DNA of 64,000 nt from Pseudomonas asiatica (lineage in GTDB: Bacteria > Pseudomonadota > Gammaproteobacteria > Pseudomonadales > Pseudomonadaceae): NCBI RefSeq assembly GCF_040214835.1, contig NZ_CP157874.1, positions 2,484,001 to 2,548,000 on the forward strand, read 5' to 3'. The notes below the pieces were generated by a model that was not told the origin of the DNA, ran no database searches, and saw nothing but the letters and a program-made list of their open reading frames with translations. Positions 17,537 through 25,123 of the stretch are shown one piece after another. Position numbers and translations under genes: made by a program. The first letter of the stretch is position 1. Every line of letters starts with the position of its first letter.

Positions 17537-17790
17537 GAGTACGCGTCGCGCTTACGAAACCAGTTATCTTTTAGCGTCCGTTTTGGGTCGAAAGCAGCCG
17601 GTCGCCACTGACCGCAATCGACCCATAGCGGACATCTGAAGGCCGGCACTGACTACAGTGCGTTGGTACGGTATCCGCTATGGGTCGAAATCGCTCCCTC
17701 ATGAAACAACGCTGCCACAGACAATGACTGCCATATCCCAACCGATCGCCAGCCCCAACATGTCTGGGCCTTACGCCAGCCAATAAAGGT

Positions 17791-17820
17791 ATGGCTCACA
17801 TCTGAATCTTGTATTTCATC
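17791..17820 (+). promoter_or_regulatory. Shared spaced motif upstream of the acyl-CoA ligase operon (copy 1)
   Basis: The blocks ATGGC, ATCTGAA and TATTT occur at positions 1, 10 and 22 of this 30-base stretch, 58 bases before the ligase start. Two further places in the window have the same blocks with identical spacing (22958-22987 and 34087-34116), each upstream of a catabolic operon. This copy is the weakest, with 17 of 30 bases equal to the 22958 copy. It may be a regulator binding site. Confidence 0.5.
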
Positions 17821-17877
17821 TGCACGCGTTCGCCTGATTAGCATCGTCGATGTCTTCCTGTCGACGAGAACAACAAC

Positions 17878-19425
17878 GTGAACCTTGGAACGATCATTAC
17901 CCGAAGTGCCCGCTACTGGCCGGACCACATCGCCGTGGCGGACAGCCAGACACGCGTCACATACGCCCAACTGGAGCACCGCAGCAACCGCTTGGCCTCA
18001 GCGCTGGGTACGCTAGGCGTGGGTGTCGGGGAGCATGTGGCGATACTCGCCGCCAACCGCGTGGAGCTGGTCGAAGCTGAAGTGGCGCTGTACAAGGCGG
18101 CGATGGTCAAGGTGCCGATCAATGCGCGGCTGTCAGTGGATGAAGTGGTGCGGGTGCTGGAAGACTCCTGCAGCGTTGCACTGATCACCGATGCCAGTTT
18201 TGCCCAGGCGCTCGCAGCGCGGCGCACGGAGTTACCGCTGCTGCGCCAGCTGATCGTGCTGGAAGACGAGGGCGGTGATCTGGGTTATGCCGCGTTACTA
18301 GAGCGCGGCAGTGAGGCACCGCTGGGCCTGGACCCGGCCGACGATGCGCTGGCCGTGCTGCATTACACCTCCGGCAGCTCCGGCGTGCTCAAGGCTGCGA
18401 TGCTGTCGTTCGGCAACCGCAAGGCGCTGGTGCGCAAGAGCATTGCCAGCCCCACACGGCGCTCCGGGCCAGGCGATGTCATGGCCCACGTGGGGCCCAT
18501 CACCCATGCCAGCGGTATGCAGATCATGCCGCTGCTGGCGGTGGGCGCCTGCAACCTGCTACTCGATCGTTATGACGACCGCCTGTTGCTCGAGACCATT
18601 CAGCGCGAACGGGTGACGCGGCTGTTCCTGGTGCCGGCGATGATCAACCGCCTGGTCAATTACCCCGGCGTCGAACGCTTCGACCTGTCGAGCCTGAAGC
18701 TGGTCATGTACGGCGCCGCGCCCATGGCACCTGCCCTGGTGAAAAAGGCCATCGAACTGTTCGGGCCGATTCTCGCGCAAGGTTACGGGGCCGGTGAAAC
18801 CTGTTCGCTGGTCACGGTGTTGACCGAGCAGGACCATTTGGTGGAAGACGGCGATTATCAACGCCTGGCCTCGTGCGGGCGGTGCTACTTCGAGACCGAC
18901 CTGCGGGTGGTCAACGAGGCATTCGAGGATGTGACCCCGGGTGAAGTCGGCGAGATCGTGGTCAAAGGGCCCGACGTGATGCAGGGCTACTGGCGCGCCC
19001 CAGCGCTCACCGCCGAAGTGATGCGTGACGGTTACTACCTTACCGGCGACCTGGCGACAGTCGATGCCCAGGGGTACGTGTTCATCGTCGATCGCAAGAA
19101 GGAAATGATCATTTCCGGCGGTTTCAACGTGTACCCCAGCGAAGTGGAGCAGGTGATCTACGGTTTCCCCGAAGTGTTTGAGGTGGCGGTGGTCGGCGTG
19201 CCCGACGCCCAGTGGGGCGAAGCGGTGCGCGCGGTGGTTGTGCTCAAGCCCGGGGCGCAACTGGAGGCCGCCGAGCTGATCGATCGTTGCGGCCGTGCGC
19301 TGGCCGGTTTCAAGAAACCGCGCGGCGTCGACTTTGTCAGCGAACTGCCGAAAAACCCCAATGGCAAGGTGGTGCGCCGCCTGGTCCGGGACACCTACTG
19401 GCAACACAGCGAACGTCGTATCTGA
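17878..19425 (+). CDS. Acyl-CoA ligase (AMP-binding, fatty-acid/aryl type)
   Basis: 515 residues from a GTG start. It should activate a carboxylic acid with ATP and CoA. The P-loop motif is HYTSGSSGVLKAA near residue 163, a variant of the usual TSGTTGxPKG that keeps the lysine. The A5 motif is GYGAGETCS, A7/A8 are YLTGDLATVDAQGYVFIVDRKKEMI and the hinge plus GGFNVYPSEVEQ, and the catalytic lysine sits in NPNGKVVRR near the C-terminus. It leads an operon with an acyl-CoA dehydrogenase 15 bases downstream and an MFS carrier. Chain length and substrate are not decided by sequence; medium or substituted acids are possible. Confidence 0.9.
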   Translation: MNLGTIITRSARYWPDHIAVADSQTRVTYAQLEHRSNRLASALGTLGVGVGEHVAILAANRVELVEAEVALYKAAMVKVPINARLSVDEVVRVLEDSCSVALITDASFAQALAARRTELPLLRQLIVLEDEGGDLGYAALLERGSEAPLGLDPADDALAVLHYTSGSSGVLKAAMLSFGNRKALVRKSIASPTRRSGPGDVMAHVGPITHASGMQIMPLLAVGACNLLLDRYDDRLLLETIQRERVTRLFLVPAMINRLVNYPGVERFDLSSLKLVMYGAAPMAPALVKKAIELFGPILAQGYGAGETCSLVTVLTEQDHLVEDGDYQRLASCGRCYFETDLRVVNEAFEDVTPGEVGEIVVKGPDVMQGYWRAPALTAEVMRDGYYLTGDLATVDAQGYVFIVDRKKEMIISGGFNVYPSEVEQVIYGFPEVFEVAVVGVPDAQWGEAVRAVVVLKPGAQLEAAELIDRCGRALAGFKKPRGVDFVSELPKNPNGKVVRRLVRDTYWQHSERRI

Positions 19426-19440
19426 CCCGGGAGCATCACC

Positions 19441-20604
19441 ATGTATCAACCCAGTGCAAAGGCTGCGCAGATTATCGAAGCGATCGAGGGTTTCGTCCGC
19501 GATCACGTACGCCCGCTGGAACAGCAGGCACAGCTGGACTGGGCGCGCCCGCACCCCCAGCCGGTGCTGCGGCAGGTGTGGAAACTTTCCAGCGAGCAGG
19601 GCCTGTACACCGTCATGCTGCCCGAAAGCATGGGCGGAGCCGGCCTGAACGTGGCCGACCTTTGCGCGGTGAAGGAGGCCACGATGCTGACAGGCTCGAT
19701 GCTTGCCTCACACGTGTTGGGCGAGCTGTCGGGGCCACCGCGCGTCGGCCACCTGTTCAAGGTGGCCAGCCCCTACCAGGTCGAGACCTTTCTCAAGCCA
19801 GTGTGCCGCGCTGAAAAGGCCGTGTGCTTTGCCCTGACCGAAGCCGAGGCAGGTTCCGATGCCACCGCCATTACTACCCAGGCGCGCCGCGACGGCGACC
19901 ACTATGTGCTCAGCGGCTGCAAGCGTTACATCTCTGGCGCCTCCTACGCCGACCTGGCGGTGCTGCTGGCGGTGACCGGGCCGGGGAAGGGCGCCCAGGG
20001 CATTTCGGCGTTCTTCGTCGACCTCAACGCGCCGGGTGTGCGAATCGACAGCGATTACTCGGTGATGTCCGGTGGCGGTGCCCACGGCGACATCGTGCTT
20101 GACCAGGTGCGCGTGCCCGCGGCCAACCTGATCGGTGAAGAGGGACAGGGGTTCAAACTGGCCATGGGGCGCATCACCCTCAACCGTCTGCTGCATTGCC
20201 CGACCCTGCTGGGGATGGCCGGCCTAGCGCTGAACTTGTCGATCGAGCATGCACGCAGCCGCAAGCAGTTCGGCCAGCCGATAGCCATGTTCCAGGCGGT
20301 CAACCACATGATCGCCGACATGGCCACCGAGCTGCACGCTGCGCGCAGCATGGTCTACGCCACGGCCCAGGTGAACGACGCAGGGGGCGATATCCGCACC
20401 CAGGCGCCGATGTGCAAGCTGTTCGTATCCGAGGCTGCCTTCCGCATCGCCGACAAGGCGGTGCAGGTGCACGGCGGTGCCGGGCTGATGCAGGGCCATC
20501 CGGTGGAGTGGATTTTCCGCGCCACGCGGATGATGCGTATCCTTACCGGCACCAGCGAGATCCAGCGCAACACCATCGCCAAAGGCGTGCTGATGCCTGC
20601 CTGA
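19441..20604 (+). CDS. Acyl-CoA dehydrogenase family protein without the usual catalytic glutamate
   Basis: 387 residues with the ordinary three-domain acyl-CoA dehydrogenase layout: helical N-terminus, FAD-binding stretch CFALTEAEAGSD (about 130-141) and C-terminal QVHGGAGLMQGHP plus GTSEIQRN. In medium-chain enzymes the base is the E of YEGTSEIQ; here the segment reads ILTGTSEIQ, with threonine (about residue 369). The alternative base position known from isovaleryl-CoA dehydrogenase (LER) reads LNR here. It may use another residue or a different reaction. It lies 15 bases after the ligase and is followed by a terminator-like hairpin, then the MFS gene. Confidence 0.88.
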   Translation: MYQPSAKAAQIIEAIEGFVRDHVRPLEQQAQLDWARPHPQPVLRQVWKLSSEQGLYTVMLPESMGGAGLNVADLCAVKEATMLTGSMLASHVLGELSGPPRVGHLFKVASPYQVETFLKPVCRAEKAVCFALTEAEAGSDATAITTQARRDGDHYVLSGCKRYISGASYADLAVLLAVTGPGKGAQGISAFFVDLNAPGVRIDSDYSVMSGGGAHGDIVLDQVRVPAANLIGEEGQGFKLAMGRITLNRLLHCPTLLGMAGLALNLSIEHARSRKQFGQPIAMFQAVNHMIADMATELHAARSMVYATAQVNDAGGDIRTQAPMCKLFVSEAAFRIADKAVQVHGGAGLMQGHPVEWIFRATRMMRILTGTSEIQRNTIAKGVLMPA

Positions 20605-20610
20605 ACGACG

Positions 20611-20634
20611 GGCCGCCCTTGCGGCGGCCTTTTT
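20611..20634 (+). terminator. Rho-independent terminator after the acyl-CoA dehydrogenase gene
   Basis: GGCCGCC (20611-20617), a five-base loop, GGCGGCC (20623-20629) and TTTTT immediately after. This is a good intrinsic terminator seven bases after the stop. It may reduce, not abolish, read-through to the MFS gene starting at 20669, because no separate promoter is obvious in the 34 remaining bases. Confidence 0.75.
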
Positions 20635-20668
20635 GCAACACCTCACAACAATAACAAGAGTACTCGCC

Positions 20669-21979
20669 ATGACTGCGGATTCTTCCCTGCCTAACCCCCG
20701 TACCGCCTGGCTGGTGGCCGCGCTGCTGGCCCTGCTGATGCTGGTCAACTTTCTCGACAAGGTGGTGATTGGCCTGGTGGCCGTGCCGATGAGCGCCGAA
20801 CTGGGCCTGACGGCCACCGAGTTCGGCCTGATCGGTGGTGCCTTGCATTGGTTTTTCGCGATCTCCGCCGTGGTCGGTGGCTTCATGGCCAACCGGCGCC
20901 CCACGCGCACCTTGCTGTTGGGCATGGGCCTGTTCTGGGCGCTGATCCAGCTGCCGATGCTGTTCGCCACCTCACTGTGGACCATCGTCGCCTGCCGGGT
21001 GCTGCTGGGCATCGGTGAGGGGCCGGCATCGCCGGTGGCCACTCATGCACTGTACAAGTGGTTCCCCAACGACCGGCGCAACCTGCCGGTGGCCCTGCTG
21101 CATGCCGGCAGTGCCATGGGCCTGCTGGTGGCGGGGGCAATGATCCCCTGGATCAGCCTGCATTACGGCTGGCGCACCAATTTCATCATCCTTGCGTTGA
21201 TCGGCCTGGTCTGGTGCCTGTTGTGGTGGCGGCTGGGCCAGGAGGGCACCCTCGAACGCCTGCGTGCCAGCCAGCTCAAGGCCGACGAATCGGCTATCCC
21301 CTATCGCAGGCTGCTGGGCGACACCAGCGTGATGGGCAACTATCTGTGCCACTTCGCCGCCAACTGGTCGCTTGCCCTCACCCTGACCTGGGTGCCCAGT
21401 TACCTGCAGGTGGGCCTGGGTATCGACCCGCTGCAGACCGGGCGCATCTTCATCATGTTCGTGGTCGTGACCACGCCGCTGAGCTTGCTGCTGGCCTGGT
21501 TTTCCCAGCGCCTGATGCGTCGCGGCGTGAAGTCACGGGTGGCACGTGGCGTGTTCGTTTCGGTGTGCCTGATACTGGGCGGGCTGTTGTCGGCTTCGTT
21601 GATGCTGCCTGGCTTGAGCACGGCCGTAAGGGTCGCCGCGCTGACTTTGAGTGGTGGCCTGGCGCTGGTGATGTATTCCGTGGGCCCGGCAATGCTCGCC
21701 GAGTTCACCCCGGCGGCCCAGCGCGGCGGCATCCTCGCCATGGGCAACGGCATCGCCTCGCTGGCCGGGCTGGCAGCGCCGGTGGTGACCGGCTTGCTGG
21801 TACAAGGTGCGGGTAGCGAACACCCGGCGGGGTATGCCCAGGGCTTCCTGGTGTGCGGCGCGGTGCTGGTGCTGGCCGGATTGGTGGGCCTGGCCACCAT
21901 GAACCCGCAGCGCACCCAGCAGCGCCTGCGCGAATCTGCTGCCGCTGGCGGGCAGGTGTGCGCTCAGACCGCCAGCTGA
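20669..21979 (+). CDS. MFS transporter
   Basis: 436 residues from ATG 20669; the frame is open further upstream, but that part lies in the terminator. There are twelve predicted membrane helices. The helix 2-3 loop is the variant FMANRRPTRTLLLG and the motif in helix 4 is CRVLLGIGEGPASPVATHALYKWFP, typical of the anion:cation symporter and aromatic-acid groups of the superfamily. It probably imports the acid activated by the ligase. The last 16 bases overlap the 3' end of the convergent LysR gene. Confidence 0.87.
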   Translation: MTADSSLPNPRTAWLVAALLALLMLVNFLDKVVIGLVAVPMSAELGLTATEFGLIGGALHWFFAISAVVGGFMANRRPTRTLLLGMGLFWALIQLPMLFATSLWTIVACRVLLGIGEGPASPVATHALYKWFPNDRRNLPVALLHAGSAMGLLVAGAMIPWISLHYGWRTNFIILALIGLVWCLLWWRLGQEGTLERLRASQLKADESAIPYRRLLGDTSVMGNYLCHFAANWSLALTLTWVPSYLQVGLGIDPLQTGRIFIMFVVVTTPLSLLLAWFSQRLMRRGVKSRVARGVFVSVCLILGGLLSASLMLPGLSTAVRVAALTLSGGLALVMYSVGPAMLAEFTPAAQRGGILAMGNGIASLAGLAAPVVTGLLVQGAGSEHPAGYAQGFLVCGAVLVLAGLVGLATMNPQRTQQRLRESAAAGGQVCAQTAS

Positions 21980-22926
21980 ACGCCGAGCACCGACTCCAGC
22001 GGCTCGGTCTCCTTGCCGATCAGTTCGCCCCGCCACCGGCCGCTGTTGACCAGGTCAATCAGCACGCTGCGCACCAGGTCGCGCAGGCAACCGGCAGCGA
22101 ACGACAGGGGTTTGTGCTGGGAGTGCGCCAAGGCGATGGTGCGGCTGATGCGCGGTTCGACGATGCGCCGCGCCGCCGTGGGTTCGAGCAGTACGCTCAG
22201 CGGCGGCCAGTTGCTGATGGTCGCCGCCAGGCCGGCGCGCACCAGGCTGGCGATACCGGGTGCCGATTGCTGCTCGTAGGCAGCGGCCAGGGGGACGGCG
22301 GCTTCCATGGCGGCTTGCTCGATGCGTCGGCGCAGGTGCAGCGTCTTGGGCGGCAGTACCAGCCGGGTGGCGGCGGCTTCGGCTAGGGTGATGGTGTCGG
22401 GGGTGCCGGGGGCTGATGCGCCAACCCAGTACAGCGCCTCGGTGAAGATCGGCTCGGCCTCCACATGGTCGAGTTCCTCGGCATTGGGCACCACTCCGAA
22501 GTCCACCTTGCCCAGCTCGATGGCCTGGCCGCCTTCACGGCTGAGGCCGTCCCATACGGTCAGAGTGACGCCGGGGAAGCGCTGTTCGGCGCGCCTGACG
22601 ATTTCTGGCAGCAGCAGGTCGGCGGCTGTGGCCGGGATGGAAATGGCCACGTGGCCCTTGGGGTCGCCGCGGCTGGATTTCAGCTCATCCTTTACCGAGT
22701 CGAGTTTCTGCACTACCTGCCGGGCCACTTCGTAGAGCTGGCGCCCGGCATCGGTCAGGGCAATGCCATCGTGCTGGCGGTCGAGCAGCTGCATCTCCAG
22801 TTCACTTTCCAGCAGGCTGATCTGCCGGCTCAACGCCGGCTGGGCAATGTAGGCGCGACGTGAAGCCGAAGAGAAGCTGCCGGCTTCGACGATGGCGATC
22901 AGGTAGCGGAGCTGTTTCAGGGTCAT
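21964..22926 (-). CDS. LysR family transcriptional regulator
   Basis: 320 residues. The winged helix-turn-helix is at the start: LRYLIAIVEAGSFSSASRRAYIAQPALSRQISLLE. The rest is the two-lobed periplasmic-binding-like effector domain. The gene is divergent from the DUF1329 gene; the 150-base gap holds one copy of the spaced motif (22958-22987), 32 bases upstream of this start, the usual place for a LysR site. As two other operons of the island carry the same motif, this protein is my best candidate for the island regulator. The effector is unknown. Confidence 0.92.
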   Translation of the reverse strand: MTLKQLRYLIAIVEAGSFSSASRRAYIAQPALSRQISLLESELEMQLLDRQHDGIALTDAGRQLYEVARQVVQKLDSVKDELKSSRGDPKGHVAISIPATAADLLLPEIVRRAEQRFPGVTLTVWDGLSREGGQAIELGKVDFGVVPNAEELDHVEAEPIFTEALYWVGASAPGTPDTITLAEAAATRLVLPPKTLHLRRRIEQAAMEAAVPLAAAYEQQSAPGIASLVRAGLAATISNWPPLSVLLEPTAARRIVEPRISRTIALAHSQHKPLSFAAGCLRDLVRSVLIDLVNSGRWRGELIGKETEPLESVLGVQLAV

Positions 22927-22957
22927 CGGAGCGGTTCCAAGGGTATGCCGAACTGAT

Positions 22958-22987
22958 ATGGCACGTATCCGAACACGTTATTTGTGG
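22958..22987 (+). promoter_or_regulatory. Shared spaced motif upstream of the DUF1329 operon (copy 2)
   Basis: The blocks ATGGC, ATCCGAA and TATTTGTG have the same spacing as in the copies at 17791 and 34087; 24 of 30 bases equal the 34087 copy. It lies between the divergent LysR and DUF1329 genes, 90 bases before the latter. Confidence 0.65.
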
Positions 22988-23076
22988 GGTTCGAAGCGCG
23001 GCTCCTAGTATCACCCCGAAAGGGCGTGCCAAGGCAAGCCCGGCCAGGACACCACAACAATAAGAGGCCAAGCCCG

Positions 23077-24414
23077 ATGAAACCATTCGCTCTGCTGCGC
23101 AGCTTCCTGTTCGTCAACGCCAGCCTGCTGAGCCTGTACGTGGGGGCCACGCCACTGCCCGCAGACCTGACGCCGGTGGGGGCCGAACGCGGGCCCAGCG
23201 GCGACGGGCGCATACCGGCCTGGAACGGCGGTCTGCGGGCGGGGCAAGTGTCTCTGGCGGTCAACGGCACGCCGCTGGACCCGTACGCCGATGAGCAGCC
23301 GCTGTATGTGATCACCGCCAACAACTACACCCAGTACCGGGAGCAACTGACGGCGGGGCAGGTGGCCTTGATGCAGCGTTACCCCCAGTCTTTCCGTCTG
23401 CCTGTGTATCCCTCGCACCGCAGTGTCGCGGTGCCGCCACCCGTGGGCGAGTGGGCCCGGCACAATGCGGCCAGTGCCCGGCTGGTCAATGACGGCAACG
23501 GCGTGGCGGGCTTTGCCGGCGTAGTGGCATTCCCCAGGCCCGAGAATGGCCTGCAGGTGCTGTGGAACCACCTCACCCGGCCGCGCAACGGCAGTTACAG
23601 CCTGGCCTCGGACAGCATCACCCCGCGTGGCGATGGCCGCTTCGCGACGATGAGCCTGCAACAGAACTTCGCCCGCCCCGACGTACTGGAAGGCGGCCAA
23701 GCGGGCAACGTGCTGTATTACCTGAGTTACCGTATGACCGCGCCGTCGCGTCTGGCGGGCGATGCCGTGGTGCTGCACGAAACCCTCGATCAGGTCGCCC
23801 AGCCGCGCCTCTCGTGGCTGTACAGCAGCAGTCAGCGGCGGGTGCGGCGTGCCCCGACGCTGGCTTATGACAGCATCACCCCGGGCACGGCCGGCCTGCG
23901 CACCGCCGACAGCCGCGACATGTTCAACGGCGCCCCGGACCTCTACCAGTGGACCCTGGTGGGCAAGAAGGCCCTGCACGTGCCGTACAACAGCTATCGC
24001 CTGGCTTCGCCCGTGCTCGGTTATGCCGCGCTGATCGGGCCGGGGCACGTCAACCCGCAACCCACCCGCTACGAGCTGCACCGGGTGTGGGAAGTGGTGG
24101 GCACCCTCAAACCTGGGGCGAAGCACCTGTACGCCAGTCGCCGCTATTACCTGGACGAGGACAGCTGGGCAATCCTCGAGGCGGACTTTTTCGACCACAA
24201 GGGCCAGTTGTGGCGCACCGCCCAGGCCCACAGCTACTACCACGTGACTGGGCAGGCGCTGGTCAACGCCATGGAGGCGATCTACGACCTGCGCAGTGGC
24301 CGCTACCAGCTGTCAGGCCTGACCAACGAGCAGCCAAGGCCGTACGCCTTCGACGTGCGCACCAGTGCTTCCTACTTTTCCCCCGGCGCATTGCGCAGCC
24401 AAGGGCTGCGCTGA
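23077..24414 (+). CDS. DUF1329 domain protein (exported; LolA/LolB-like fold expected)
   Basis: 445 residues from ATG 23077; an in-frame opening to 22984 lies in the promoter region. A signal peptide (about 1-24) precedes PLPADLTPVGAERGPSGDGRIPAWNGG, the family's characteristic start, and the C-terminal half has the typical KHLYASRRYYLDEDSWAILEADFFDHKGQLW. DUF1329 proteins are predicted to sit in the periplasm or outer membrane and usually occur with DUF1302 proteins near genes for hydrophobic-substrate breakdown. The DUF1302 partner here lies about 10 kb away (34231) under the same motif. The biochemical function is not established. Confidence 0.9.
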   Translation: MKPFALLRSFLFVNASLLSLYVGATPLPADLTPVGAERGPSGDGRIPAWNGGLRAGQVSLAVNGTPLDPYADEQPLYVITANNYTQYREQLTAGQVALMQRYPQSFRLPVYPSHRSVAVPPPVGEWARHNAASARLVNDGNGVAGFAGVVAFPRPENGLQVLWNHLTRPRNGSYSLASDSITPRGDGRFATMSLQQNFARPDVLEGGQAGNVLYYLSYRMTAPSRLAGDAVVLHETLDQVAQPRLSWLYSSSQRRVRRAPTLAYDSITPGTAGLRTADSRDMFNGAPDLYQWTLVGKKALHVPYNSYRLASPVLGYAALIGPGHVNPQPTRYELHRVWEVVGTLKPGAKHLYASRRYYLDEDSWAILEADFFDHKGQLWRTAQAHSYYHVTGQALVNAMEAIYDLRSGRYQLSGLTNEQPRPYAFDVRTSASYFSPGALRSQGLR

Positions 24415-24426
24415 CACAGGGCTCTC

Positions 24427-24816
24427 ATGAATTCCGATCACCGTCGTACTCCTTGGGAGCGCTGGTTGCTGGGGCAGGGCAAGGCGCCCGACCCGCGTTT
24501 TACCTTGGCCAATGAGCGCACCTTTCTTGCTTGGATTCGCACCGCACTGGCCTTGCTCGGCGGCGCCATCGCCATCGAAACCTTCGCTGCCCATGCCTGG
24601 CCACCCTCTGGGCGCGTGGCGATGGAGCTGGCGTTGCTGGCCATCAGCTTGCTGGTGAGCCTGGGCGCCGGCTGGCGCTGGTTCGCGGTGGAGCGCGCAT
24701 TGCGCCGCGAGGCGCCGCTGCCGTTCCCGCGCCTGGTGCCACTGCTGAGCGTGGCGTGCGGGCTTGCCGGTGTGGTGCTTGTCGGCGTGCTATGGGCGCG
24801 TTGGCATGGCGGATAG
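24427..24816 (+). CDS. DUF202 (YidH-like) membrane protein, first of a pair
   Basis: 129 residues with three predicted membrane helices. The DUF202 signature is visible: DPRFTLANERTFLAWIRTALALLGGAIAIE, with helices at about 35-57, 66-88 and 105-125. It starts 12 bases after the DUF1329 stop and overlaps the next DUF202 gene by 11 bases, so the three form one operon. The function of the family is unknown; members are often paired, as here. Confidence 0.87.
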   Translation: MNSDHRRTPWERWLLGQGKAPDPRFTLANERTFLAWIRTALALLGGAIAIETFAAHAWPPSGRVAMELALLAISLLVSLGAGWRWFAVERALRREAPLPFPRLVPLLSVACGLAGVVLVGVLWARWHGG

Positions 24817-25105
24817 CGCCAGAGACACCGGGCTGCAGGCCGAGCGTACCGTGCTGGCCTGGCGGCGCACGCAGGTCTCGTTGCTGCTGGTAGCGTGCCT
24901 CGCCTGGCGTGGAGAGATGTGGATGGTGGCTGGCCTGGCGGCGCTGCTGGCGGTGTTGTGCCGGGCCCGTGACCGCCGGGTGTACCGCCGTGGGCTGGGC
25001 ATGCTGCATCGCGAGCAGGGCCACGCGGCCGCCTGGAGTGTGCTGCTCTGTGCCCTGGGGGTGACGGGCCTGGTGCTGAGCGTGTGGTTGCGCCGCTCGC
25101 TTTAG
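24806..25105 (+). CDS. DUF202 membrane protein, second of a pair
   Basis: 99 residues from ATG 24806, chosen because DTGLQAERTVLAWRRTQVSLL then stands near the N-terminus as expected for DUF202. Three short hydrophobic segments follow. It overlaps the upstream DUF202 gene by 11 bases and ends 19 bases before the convergent alkyl sulfatase gene. Two related small proteins made in equal amounts suggest a heteromeric membrane complex, which is inference. Confidence 0.82.
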   Translation: MADSARDTGLQAERTVLAWRRTQVSLLLVACLAWRGEMWMVAGLAALLAVLCRARDRRVYRRGLGMLHREQGHAAAWSVLLCALGVTGLVLSVWLRRSL

Positions 25106-25123
25106 GGCGGCGCTGTAGGTGAT

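Larger units (their letters stand above)
17352..17877. other. 526-base intergenic region with repeats and a regulatory motif
   Basis: No believable gene lies here. From left to right the region holds a copy of a roughly 60-base repeat (17378-17436, related to 37493-37550), an inverted REP pair (17452-17536), further fragments of the same repeat family (TCCGTTTTGGGTCGAAAGC at 17577-17595, a related inverted copy at about 17606-17638 and another at 17671-17693), a 24-base block shared with 37665-37688, and the shared regulon motif at 17791-17820. Confidence 0.75.

Noticed and set aside
22958..22987. Sigma-54 promoter reading of the TGGCAC in the shared motif
   Set aside because: The expected GC of the -12 element is absent at the right distance in all three copies.
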